From: Paralithodes platypus
Taxonomy: Eukaryota > Arthropoda > Malacostraca > Decapoda > Lithodidae
Reading direction: 5' to 3'
DNA length: 64,000 bases
Assembly (NCBI GenBank): GCA_032716605.1
Contig: CM064519.1
Location: forward strand, 20,820,348-20,884,347
The first letter of the stretch is position 1. Every line of letters begins with the position of its first letter. Positions 54,987-63,245 of this stretch are shown here, piece by piece. A program made the translations under genes and the position numbers. The notes beneath the pieces were generated by a model. The model did not search any database. It was not told where the DNA came from and saw nothing but the letters and a program-made list of their open reading frames with translations.

Positions 54987-55466
54987 CCCTCTCACCACGG
55001 AAGGCCTCTTGAACGCCCATAAAAAAGCATATAACAGGTACCCGGAAGGCCTCTTGAACGCCCAGTGGTTGAAAGCCTGTGAGCTTCGTGTGCGAGGCGT
55101 CGGTCCGACGCATGTAAACAACAGCTGGCTGGACCGACGCCCCGCATCTCCGGCCACAAGAAGGAGAGCGTCGCTTGTTCGTGTGTGCCTGTATGTTGTT
55201 GTTAAGTATCGAAAAGTGGTGTAAAGTGGCTGTTTTGGCCATAAAGTTATCTCCAATGAAATCATCATCACAGCTCAACCAGTTGACTTAGAGAGCTCTA
55301 CTTAATGCCATTCTACAGGTAAATAACACAGCTACGCTTGGGGATGCGCGGGAATGCGGGAAGCAGTCTGATTAACGAATATACGGTAGCCTAGCCTAGA
55401 CGTTTTTCGGCCAAAACACCCGGGTTTCGAGGAATATATATATAATACATAGCCGGGGCTGGAGGG
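54987..55466. mobile_element. piggyBac-type TTAA MITE, 480 bp (copy 2)
   Basis: Flanked by TTAA at 54983-54986 and 55467-55470, starting CCCTCTCACCACGG and ending CCGGGGCTGGAGGG. It is the same length as, and in inverted orientation to, the copy at 13835-14314. In copies A and B the empty site reads GCTTCTT.GAAGCACGC. Confidence 0.9.
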
Positions 55467-55631
55467 TTAAGCACGCCCCTGCTTGTACCCCTTTTTATAT
55501 GTTGTATAAAGTCTATACATAATTATATAATTTTTACAAAGTAAGAATACTATGTGGTTGTTTGATTATCTGCCTATTCTATTTGCAATGGTTATGATAT
55601 GATTACGAATGTCCCCCTCCAGTCTTAGATA

Positions 55632-55741
55632 TCAGGCATAATCGTCAATGATGGAGGGGCCACTAATAAATTATAGGTTTGACTCCTGTAAGGAGATAAA
55701 GAAAACCTAATATTTAGTAGTGGCCCCGTAATCATTGGCGA
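55632..55741 (+). repeat. DIRS internal complementary region, copy C
   Basis: Same structure as in A and B, with the junction word CACTAATAAATTATAGG. It differs from the others by single bases (CATTGGCG at its end). Confidence 0.9.
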
Positions 55742-55812
55742 CTGGGGCCCTCCCGACCATCCCCTTCCCATTCGTTGATGTATTAAGGATTTTGTTATAC
55801 TTGATATGTCAG

Positions 55813-56153
55813 TGAAGGAGGAATGATGCGCTTGTCAGCGTCTGGTCCAAGAATCCACAGAAGTACATCCACAGAAGATGGGAAGCTTATGAATAGTTAT
55901 TCTTATTTTATTTTTATTTTTTATTTGTTACGAAGTTTTTTCGTAGTGAGAACCCAATCATAAAGACGAACCATGAGTGATTTTGCGTGTGCTTATAATG
56001 AAGGTTCCTCTGAGCTCTGCGGCGGTAGATTCAAACTACGCGTATGAGCGTTTGAAGAGGTAGCCTTATGTAATAGGCATAATCGTCAATGATTATGGGG
56101 CCACTACTAAATATTAGGTTTTCTTTATCTCCTTACAGGAGTCAAACCTATAA
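55813..56153 (+). repeat. DIRS right inverted terminal repeat, copy C
   Basis: Complement of 34462-34764 with shared private variants (GGAGGAATGATGCGC, GCTCTGCGGCGGTAGATTC), plus the outer extension ending AACCTATAA. Confidence 0.9.
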
Positions 56154-56408
56154 CCTATACATTATTGCAATGTGTAACTTTATTTTTAATTTTAATTTTG
56201 TGATATACGATTACCAGTATTCACACCTCAGTAGTTCTATTTTTCTGAGATAAGGCTTCTTTAATGGTACCCGCCTTATACATCTTTTTCTTACTGCTAT
56301 ACTCATATATTTAAACACATGTCACAGTTTTAATTTTTTTGTCTTCCTAATAGATTCTTGTTTTTTAGCTTGATGAGCATATGAAGGTCCCTCCACCGGT
56401 CGTGATAT

Positions 56409-56907
56409 TCTAGGCTCTTACGTCATTGACGTAAGGAGCCACCAATAAATTCCGGTTTTGACAACCCGTAGGGAAGGAAGGAAAAACTAATATTTATTGG
56501 TGGCTCCTGGAGTCAATGACGACAATTGCCCTCCCACCATCCCCTTCCCATACACATGCTCAACTTGATATATACATTAGAGAACGCACCTGAGAGGTGA
56601 ATTAGCGGGCAGTGGTATGGGAAACAGAGAAAAATCAGAATGCGCGCAGGCGCGGTGTTCAAACTGTGTTAATTCTTTTATTTTTATTTTCTACTTTTCA
56701 GTGGCTCCGTCCCAATGACGTACCTTAGGAATTATTAAGGGGTACCCCCTAAGATGATCTTGGTTCTCGACCGTCGTGATCGAGGTTAACCCGGGCTCTG
56801 AGGAGCCCGGAACGAGGCCATATTATCATAGGCTCTTACGTCATTGACTCCAGGAGCCACCAATAAATATTAGTTTTTCTTTCCTTCCCTACGGGTTGTC
56901 AAAACCG
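56409..56907 (+). repeat. Second DIRS-like family: internal complementary region and right terminal repeat
   Basis: 56409-56522 contains AATAAATTCCGGTTTTGACA, the complement of the joined ends (..TGTCAAAACCG and ATTTATTGGTGG). 56579-56880 is the reverse complement of 10722-11013, and the outer extension ends at 56907 in TTGTCAAAACCG. 56154-56408, between DIRS copy C and this block, is AT-rich with no gene and may be the 3' part of the same element. Confidence 0.78.
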
Positions 56908-56974
56908 TAGTAACTCCCACGTAATCAATAGTTTGGGTACGGGTACAAGTATGTGTGTGTGTGCAGGGAGGGAG

Positions 56975-57130
56975 GTATGGGGCAAGATGGACAGAATCAT
57001 TATTAGGAGAAAACCGTACACAAATCGGAGATCTCGCCATGGCTGCCAGTTCAGATACCCTATGACCAGTAGCTAGAGATATCAAAAATACACTTTTTAA
57101 GTCGACACACCAAGATTTTCCTGCATTGCA
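56975..57130 (-). pseudogene. Tyrosine recombinase fragment of a DIRS-like element, antisense
   Basis: The minus strand reads KSVFLISLATGHRVSELAAM then ARSPICVRFSPNNDSVHLAP, the box-I region with its catalytic Arg. It matches TLATGHRVSEL of the remnant near 33730 better than ATGNRVSEL of copies A and B. Nothing of the H-x-x-R or Tyr region follows; the sequence turns into a (TGTG)n stretch. Only about 50 codons survive. Confidence 0.72.
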
Positions 57131-57321
57131 CGGGTCAGCTCCGGCGACTGTGAGGCCTTCCCCATAGAGGACCGCGACAGGGTTTAATGGGCATGCCCAC
57201 GTTAGGCCATGGAACAAGCTGCGTGCCACCACGCCATCAAAATAATCGACACTCAGCACGCCCACCCACGGTTAAATATATCCCTCAAACCGATATCAGC
57301 ATGTCGCCTCGTACTTACCTC
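57131..57321. other. Non-coding gap
   Basis: Nothing recognisable beyond an open but uninformative minus-strand continuation of the recombinase fragment. Confidence 0.4.
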
Positions 57322-57383
57322 GTAGCTCTGTGGTACCGGTTAGGACTCGTAAGCAAGAAATCAAACGTTCGATCTTACTCGGA
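57322..57383 (+). other. tRNA-like sequence, possible SINE head
   Basis: TAGCTCTGTGG resembles a pol III A box and CGTTCGATCTT a B box, about 36 nt apart. Pairing of a full cloverleaf is poor. It may be a tRNA-derived SINE head or a decayed tRNA. Confidence 0.35.
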
Positions 57384-57446
57384 TCTAAAGAATTTTGTAT
57401 AATTATTTTGTTATTTTTGTTCTATAAAATAAAATTGGGTTAGGTT

Positions 57447-57853
57447 TTTGTTGTTGCTGTTCCCCATGCTGGCTGGCCAAACAGCCCCAAGGCCCCGAGC
57501 AAGGCCAAGGCCATAACCGAGCGCCCCCACAGAACCCTCCCTGCCGACCACAATAAAGCCTTGGTGACCAAAGCCACTCCATGGCGGGGAGCTGAGGAGG
57601 GCGCAGAAACGCCCGGGAAACCAAAGCCCCACCCAGGGCCCTGTGCCCCTCAGCAATTATGAAGAGAAAGTTGAGGGGCAAAGGAAAAATGTGATGCTTT
57701 GGCTTCCAATCATGGTAGATTGGGAGGTCAATCCACGGAAGAGACGCCGTCACTTGAGATCTAGAAAATACATAAGTAAAAGGAACAGTCAGAGTAAGCT
57801 ATGGGAATGGCAGAGATCGCTCAGTTCTCACTCTGATAGACCAGCCTATCACC
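57447..57853 (-). mobile_element. SINE with (AAC)n tail, short form
   Basis: About 400 bp on the minus strand, from GTGATAGGCTGGTCTATCAG to ..GGCCAGCATGGGGAACAGCAA. It begins at the same base as the copy at 13474, suggesting that this is a true 5' end. Conserved blocks include GACCTCCCAATCTACC, GAGGGGCACAGGGCCCTGGG and CTCAGCTCCCCGCCATGGAG. Confidence 0.85.
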
Positions 57854-57872
57854 ACAAATTAGGTTAGGTTAT

Positions 57873-58064
57873 ATTTACCTAATTGTATTTACCTAATTGT
57901 AGTTTACAGGAGTTGAGCTAAGCTCGTGTTGTCCCGTCTCTCAGTCTACTTTCATCCAATTTTTTCTTGAAAATATGGATGTTCCTTGCCCCTACCACCT
58001 CCTCCTCCAGCCTATTCCATTTGTCAATACATCTATAGGGGAAGCTAAACTTCCTGATATCGAT
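57873..58064 (-). mobile_element. 3' end of the second LINE family, truncated
   Basis: The minus strand matches 15265-15455: KFSFPYRCIDKWNRLEEEVV-type coding, GACGGGACAACACGAGCTTA, then two AATTAGGTAAATAC tail units. Only the last ~190 bp were copied. Confidence 0.85.
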
Positions 58065-58069
58065 ATGAT

Positions 58070-58136
58070 GAGCCGCTGACTGCGCATTCCCTAACCTAAA
58101 TTAGGTTAGGTTAGGGAATGCGCAGTCAGTGGCTCG
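58070..58136. repeat. Near-perfect palindrome with TTAGG words
   Basis: Arms GAGCCGCTGACTGCGCATTC.. and ..GAATGCGCAGTCAGTGGCTC are complementary over about 31 bp with one mismatch. They continue through CCCTAACCTAA / TTAGGTTAGGG around a 6-bp spacer. It would form a long hairpin. Confidence 0.8.
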
Positions 58137-58139
58137 TAC

Positions 58140-58479
58140 AGATAAGTCCCTATAGTATAACATACTAGTAACTACTGTACAGTATATACTGTACTGTACA
58201 GTACTGTACTACTGTATCGAGTCTCTAGTCAGAGATATTCCGTTTGACACAAAAAATCCCCGTTTACCCCATATACTTTTAAGTGTTACATAGATTTACA
58301 TATAATATTGAAGAAAGATCCCCAAACTGGACAAAATATCCCAAAGTGTGGGGTAGACTCCCTGAACTAGTTCAGTGGGTAGACGAAGGTTGAGGGTATT
58401 GAGGGATAAGCCGGTTTAGGCTATATCTAGTTTTTCACCAGGTCGAAGCCATGATCTATTATTTAGGCTTATATATTAC
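58140..58479. other. Non-coding gap
   Basis: No gene. It contains GTACAGTA/TACTGTAC simple-sequence words near 58180-58215. Confidence 0.5.
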
Positions 58480-58657
58480 TTGTATCATGTACTTCATTGG
58501 CGCTCCATTCTGTTGACATCCTCTACTTTAACGACCCATGTTTCTGAGGCATACATCATTGCACTTCTAACACATGAGGCATACACCTTTCCCTTCAGGA
58601 GGAGAGGCATTCTTTTCATGGTCAGGATTGGCATCAGTTCTCTGAACTTCCCCCAGC

Positions 58658-59115
58658 ACACGGTATCACACACAGTTATTGTCCTCTCTCCCTCCCTGCC
58701 CACCCCGAACCAACTTCCAGAAGCACATCCATACTCATATCTCTCGCCAATCCATCCACTCACTCACAGACAACACGCTGCTGCATGCACGATCTCCCGA
58801 AATCCATCCTTCCGAATCCTCCCTCCCTCGCGAGGACAGAGTCCACCTGGCCAGGCTGAGATGCGGACACCATCCAGCTCTCCTGAGCTATCAGAAGAGA
58901 CTGGATGACTCCGTTGTCGACGCCTGCCCGGGATGTAACACAGCACCCCATACCATTAAACACATCATAGAAGACTGCATTTCACACAACCACTTACGCC
59001 AACAACACAACCTACACTCAATGAGAGCTCTGTGGGAAAGCCCGATCGTGGCCATGGCCTTCCTCAGGGACTCGGGGCTGTTCGGCCAGGCAGCTTAGGG
59101 AACAACAACAACAAC
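58658..59115 (+). mobile_element. Jockey/I-type LINE 3' end (458 bp) with (AAC)n tail
   Basis: Flanked by AACTTCCCCCAGC at 58645-58657 and 59116-59128. One frame (to TAG 59096-59098) encodes a LINE C-terminus: LPREDRVHLARLRCGHHPAL, CPGCNTAPHTIKHIIEDC (a Cys/His knuckle) and SGLFGQAA. The last ~50 bp (GGGGCTGTTCGGCCAGGCAG.. then (AAC)n) equal the 3' end of the SINEs at 13474, 57447, 61818 and 62876. The ORF stop lies inside this shared tail. Confidence 0.87.
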
Positions 59116-59388
59116 AACTTCCCCCAGCCACACCTAATTCTAGCAACAGTGGCAGCCTCGGCCCCACCACCGGCAGAGATGGTATCTCCTAGGTAACAAA
59201 ACTTGATCACCAGCTCCAAAGACTCATTTCCAAAATTCACAGCCACAGGATCATCACTTAACACAAGCTCACCTTTGCACACTACGCACTCAAATTTCTC
59301 TATTTCTGACTTATCCTTCGGCAGGGGTCCCTTTATTCTACTACAGCGCTTACTCCCATGGTGTACCCAACATCGACAGATGCTACAT

Positions 59389-61089
59389 CATCATCATCAT
59401 CATCATCTCCGACGCCTTGCTTCCCCCTGGGAAACCCCCACTAGAGGATGGCCATGACAGAAACGTCTCCAAGCTACTTTGTCAAGACATGCCTCCCCTG
59501 CCCGTGCCACAATGCCCCTTCCACTACGTGGAAGTTTTTCTTCAATATATTTTTCCACTTTCTTTTCCCATACCATAGGTGGTCTTCCACTACTAGCGGT
59601 TCCACTCACCTGACTCCCATATATCTTTCTTGGCATTCTGTCTTCATCCATTCTCTGAACATGACCATACCACCTCAAAGTACTTCTCTTTATCCACTCA
59701 ACCACACCACAATCAATGCCCAAAGCCTGCTCTTCCATTCCAAAGGACTCGTACACTTCCCTATTACTTGGCCCATCTAGCCTATTCATGCCAGCTGCCA
59801 TTCTGAAAAAGCTCATCTCCACAGCTCTTAGTTTGAAGAGGTCCTCGTCACTTGCTGTCCATGTCTCGCTTCCATACGAGAGTGTTGGGAGCAGCACACT
59901 GTTTCTCAGTGACTTTTTGACTTCCTGGCTAACCATTCTTCCTTTGAGAATACTATCAAGTTCTCCAATCACTTTTCTCCCTTGCATTTTTCTCTCTTTT
60001 ATCTCACTCTCCATTTTACCATATTTGCATAGTACAGCTCCCAAATACTTGAAACTTTCAACCTCTTCTAGTACTTCATTTTTCAATTTTATTTTACAAC
60101 TTTTCTTGTGTTCTTTCTTGATTCTATATTTTTCCTTAAAATCTATAGTTTCATGCATTCTTCTCTCAAACACCATTACCTTACATTTCCCTACATTGAC
60201 CTTTAACTTTCTCTTTTCACATACCCTGTCAAAGTCAGTGACCACTCTCTGAAGTTCTTCCGCATTTTCCGCCAACAGGACTGCATCGTCCGCATATAGG
60301 CATGTTAAAATCTTCCATGTTCTTCCCTCTGATTCCAGTCTAGCTCCCACACCCATTGATACAGCCCTACATTCCCTAATCACTCCATCCATGTATATAT
60401 TGAACAACCAAGCTGACATGACACATCCCTGTCTTACACCTACATTGACCTCAAAACTTTCACTTAACTTATCCCCTACCTTCACATTTGCCATTGCATT
60501 CCTATAAAAAGATTTTACTGCCATTAGCAACTTTCCTCCCACACCATATACTGTTAACACATCCCACAGGCCCTCCCAGTCTACTTTGTCGTAGGCTTTT
60601 TCCAAATCCATGAATGCTGCATAGAGTTTTCTGTTTTTGGCCAGATACTTCTCTACCAACAATCGCATTGAGGCTATCTGGTCAACGCAGCCCCTGCCCT
60701 TTCTGAAACCTCCCTGTTCCTCGCCTATTTTGTCATCCGTTATCTTCTGTAGCCTCTGTGTTACTACTCTTGCGTGTACCTTTCCAGGTATGCTAAGCAA
60801 GCTAATTCCCCTATAATTCTTACACTCTTCTTTACTACCCTTCCCTTTGTACAAGGGTACTATCACTGCTTTCCTCCAGTCCTCTGGTACACTTTCCTTT
60901 TCCCATGCTAATTTACATAACCTATGCATTATGTCAACAGCTTCTTCTCCTCCATATCTCAGCATTTCACCTGGGATGTTATCTACTCCAGCAGCTTTGC
61001 CCATTTTAAGTCTATTGATTGCTTCTTTTACTTCTTCTCTGCTTATCTGGCTTTCAACTACCCTGTTTATTCTACCTCGCTACATTGCT
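59389..61089 (-). mobile_element. RTE-like LINE with (ATG)n tail and 13-bp duplication
   Basis: Flanked by a perfect ACAGATGCTACAT at 59376-59388 and 61090-61102, inserted in the zinc-finger segment of the Jockey-like LINE. The tail is (CAT)n on the plus strand. 5'-truncated to 1.7 kb. Related to the element at 44487-47240. Confidence 0.92.
59403..61087 (-). CDS. RTE-like LINE reverse transcriptase, open from truncation point to stop
   Basis: The frame is open upstream of the ATG at 61004 to the truncation point (RVVESQISREEVKEAINRL). Motifs: GKAAGVDNIPGEMLRYGGEE, PLYKGKGSKEECKNYRGISL, EEQGGFRKGRGCVDQIASM, FMDLEKAYDKVDWEGLW, VGVRQGCVMSAWLFNIYMDG, catalytic CLYADDAVLLAENAEEL, FKYLGAVLCKYGKM, LSYGSETWTASD, STLRWYGHVQRM and a C-terminal GHPLVG. 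No lesion is seen in about 560 codons, and the flanking duplication is perfect, so this is a young insertion. It lacks the endonuclease. Confidence 0.88.
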
Positions 61090-61817
61090 ACAGATGCTAC
61101 ATTGAATTGAGTTAACGTCCACTCCCTTTCCACACACTGCACATGGGTATGCACCGCTCTTTTCCACATTGCCTCGTCTCAATCTACAATGCATAACCTT
61201 GGTTTTGTTAATATTGACTCTTAAACCCTTGCTCGCCATGCCCTCTCTCCACTCTCTGAATTTGGCCTCAGCATCTTGCATACTGTCGGCTATTAGGACT
61301 AAATCGTCTGCATAAAACAGTTCCAACGGGAGTCCGCCTCTAAAAACTCTAGACAGTGCCTCCAAGACCATAATAAAGAGGAGGGGGCTTTTAACACTGA
61401 ACCCTGATGGACTCCAACACGGACTGCGAATTCATCACTCAGTACACCCTTCACCCTCACCGCACTTCGCGAATCCTCATACATCTTCATTATCACACGC
61501 ACCAGCCACTCTTCCACACCAAGTTTCCTCATAGCCCACTGCACAACATCTCTAGGCACCCTATCAAAGGCCTCCTCCAGGTCTACAAACACAAAGTAAA
61601 GATACCTGCCTTTTAGTAAGTATCTTTCCTGTATCTGCCTGACTATGAAGATAGCATCGGTTGTACCCCGTCCCGGCATAAAATCAAACTGCATATCATC
61701 AATAGAGATGCTTTGCCTGATCAAACCCTCAAGGACTCTCTCACAGACCTTCATGATTTGGTCAAGCATTTTCAGGCCCCTATAATTTCCTCTATCTAGC
61801 GCATCCCCTTTTCCTTT

Positions 61818-62351
61818 ATTGTTGTTGTTGTTGTTCCCCAGGCTGTCTGGCCGAACAGCCCCAAGGTCTCGAGCAAGGCCAAGGCCATAAACGAGCGCCC
61901 CCACAAAACCCTCCCTGCTTACCACTAACAAAGCTCGGGTGACCGAAGCCACTCCAAGGCAGGGAGCTGAGGAGGGTGCGGAAATGCCCGGGAAACCAAA
62001 GCCCCACCCAAGGCCCTGTGCCCCTCAGCAATTATGAAAGGAAAGTTGAGGGGCAAGGGGAAAATGTGACGCTTTGGCTCCCAATCTGCCAACTTCTAGG
62101 TTGGCAGTAGGGAGGTCAATCCACGGAAAAGACGCCGTCACTTGAGATCTAGAAGATATATAAGTAAAAGGAACAGTCAGAGTAAGCTATGGGTATGGCA
62201 GAGATCGCTCAGCTCTCACTCTGATAGACCAGCCCATCACGACATAACTAGAACCCAATCCTCTCAGCAACAGCTAGGAAAGGCCCTAGAAAGCCGCCTT
62301 TGGCGGGAGGATAGCTCCCCTATTTCAACTCCTTTCGGGGTTGGGCACCCG
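61818..62351 (-). mobile_element. SINE with (AAC)n tail, long form (534 bp)
   Basis: Inserted in the Jockey-like LINE with duplications CCCCTTTTCCTTT (61805-61817) and CCCCTTTTCTTTT (62352-62364). On the minus strand it begins CGGGTGCCCAACCCC and has about 110 bp upstream of the short-form start GTGATGGGCTGG. It ends GGCTGTTCGGCCAGACAGCC..(AAC)n. No clear A/B boxes, so the promoter origin is unknown. Confidence 0.87.
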
Positions 62352-62875
62352 CCCCTTTTCTTTTGTATATATTTACTATTACACTTTTGAGCCAATCCTC
62401 TGGGATTTTCTCATCTTTAATAATGGTGTTTATCAACTCAGTGACTAAGTTTACACCAGTCTCCCCTGAGGCTTTTATCATCTCAGCGACAATGTCAGAG
62501 CAACCTGGAGCTTTACTGTCCTTCATTTTATTGATTGCGTCGCTCACTACAGCTGGTGCTATCAAAGGAGAGGGCCCAGATATTGGTTTTTCAATACTAA
62601 GCTGTTCCTTATCCCATTCAAACTCTACATTTAGAAATCGTTGATAGTGTACCTTCCATGATTCTCTGATTTAATTTTTTGCATACACAATCTTCCCATT
62701 ATCGTTTCTAACACACTGTTCACCTATAATATCCCTAATGTCATTTTTAACTTGCCTCGCTAGGTTGAAAATCCCATTGGGATTGTCAGTGTTACACACT
62801 TGTTCGAGGACCAGGTCCTTAATGCGATTTTTAGCATTGTAAATAACTCTTTTGGCAGTTCGTTTAGCTGCCTGG

Positions 62876-62962
62876 TTGTTGTTGTTGTTGTTGTTCCCCA
62901 AGCTGCCTGGCCGAACAGCCCCAAGGCCCTGAGCAAGGCCAAGGCCATAACCGAGCGCCCCC
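62876..62962 (-). mobile_element. SINE 3' fragment, 87 bp
   Basis: (GTT)n followed by CCCCAAGCTGCCTGG..CGAGCGCCCCC, flanked by AGCTGCCTGG at 62866-62875 and 62963-62972. The duplicated target itself matches SINE sequence (AAGCTGCCTGG), suggesting that microhomology helped priming. Confidence 0.87.
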
Positions 62963-63245
62963 AGCTGCCTGGTATTCCTCCTGGTATTCCTCCTTGCTGC
63001 CTCCTTTCTTCCATGCTTTGAAGCATCTCCTTTTCTCTTTCACAGCATGTTCTACCTCATCGTTCCACCACCAGGAGGTCTTATTCCTGGGGTGACCCTT
63101 TGTTTTCCCACAGACTTTGTCAGTGGCAGCGATAAGGCTATGCTTAAGAAAGTTCCATTGACTATTTACATCGTTAGGCCTAGCTTCCTTATTTCTATTC
63201 ATTCTATTCATAGGATACTGAAGACCATAATATCTTATCATAACC

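Larger units (their letters stand above)
34462..56153 (+). mobile_element. DIRS-type retrotransposon, copy C, split by a gypsy-like element
   Basis: Left end TTTATTAGTGGCC at 34462; right end ..AACCTATAA at 56153. DIRS sequence lies at 34462-39593 and 51873-56153, about 8.9 kb without the 480-bp MITE. The 12.3-kb LTR element interrupts the RT ORF at 39594-51872. Gene order is as in copy B. Lesions: two frameshifts in ORF1, one in the RT N-terminus, one near the recombinase C-terminus. Confidence 0.93.
58494..63241 (-). pseudogene. LINE ORF2 with zinc-finger segment after RT, in pieces
   Basis: In order on the minus strand: linker (TSWWWNDEVEHAVKEKRRCF at 63090-63020; NRIKDLVLEQVCNTDNPNG), an in-frame TAA near 62673, SKAPGCSDIVAEMIKASGET, NYRGLKMLDQIMKVCERVL, MQFDFMPGRGTTDAIFIVRQ, VDLEEAFDRVPRDVVQWAMR and VGVHQGSVL. 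A frameshift near 61385 precedes catalytic LFYADDLVLIADS. Then come CAVCGKGVDVNSIQC (C-x2-C, 61140-61090), interrupted, C-x2-C in FECVVCKGE near 59290, NFCYLGD-type text, and KLKGKVYASC-like text at 58590. The Cys pairs after RT form a putative zinc finger. Confidence 0.82.
58480..63245 (-). mobile_element. Jockey-like LINE (third family), with several nested insertions
   Basis: LINE sequence is present in pieces on the minus strand: 63245-62963, 62865-62352, 61804-61103, 59375-59129 and 58644-58480. Between them lie a SINE fragment, a full SINE, an RTE-like LINE and a LINE 3' fragment, each with target duplications. The pieces join into one collinear ORF order. Both ends are truncated. Confidence 0.85.

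Noticed and set aside
54886..55278. Open frames over the TTAA MITE at 54987, also seen at 14023
   Set aside because: They cross the MITE boundary and the frames differ between copies, so they are not a conserved protein.
57880..58125. An interstitial telomere array from TTAGG words
   Set aside because: There are only two or three units at a time, in LINE-tail or palindrome context, which is too short for a telomeric array.
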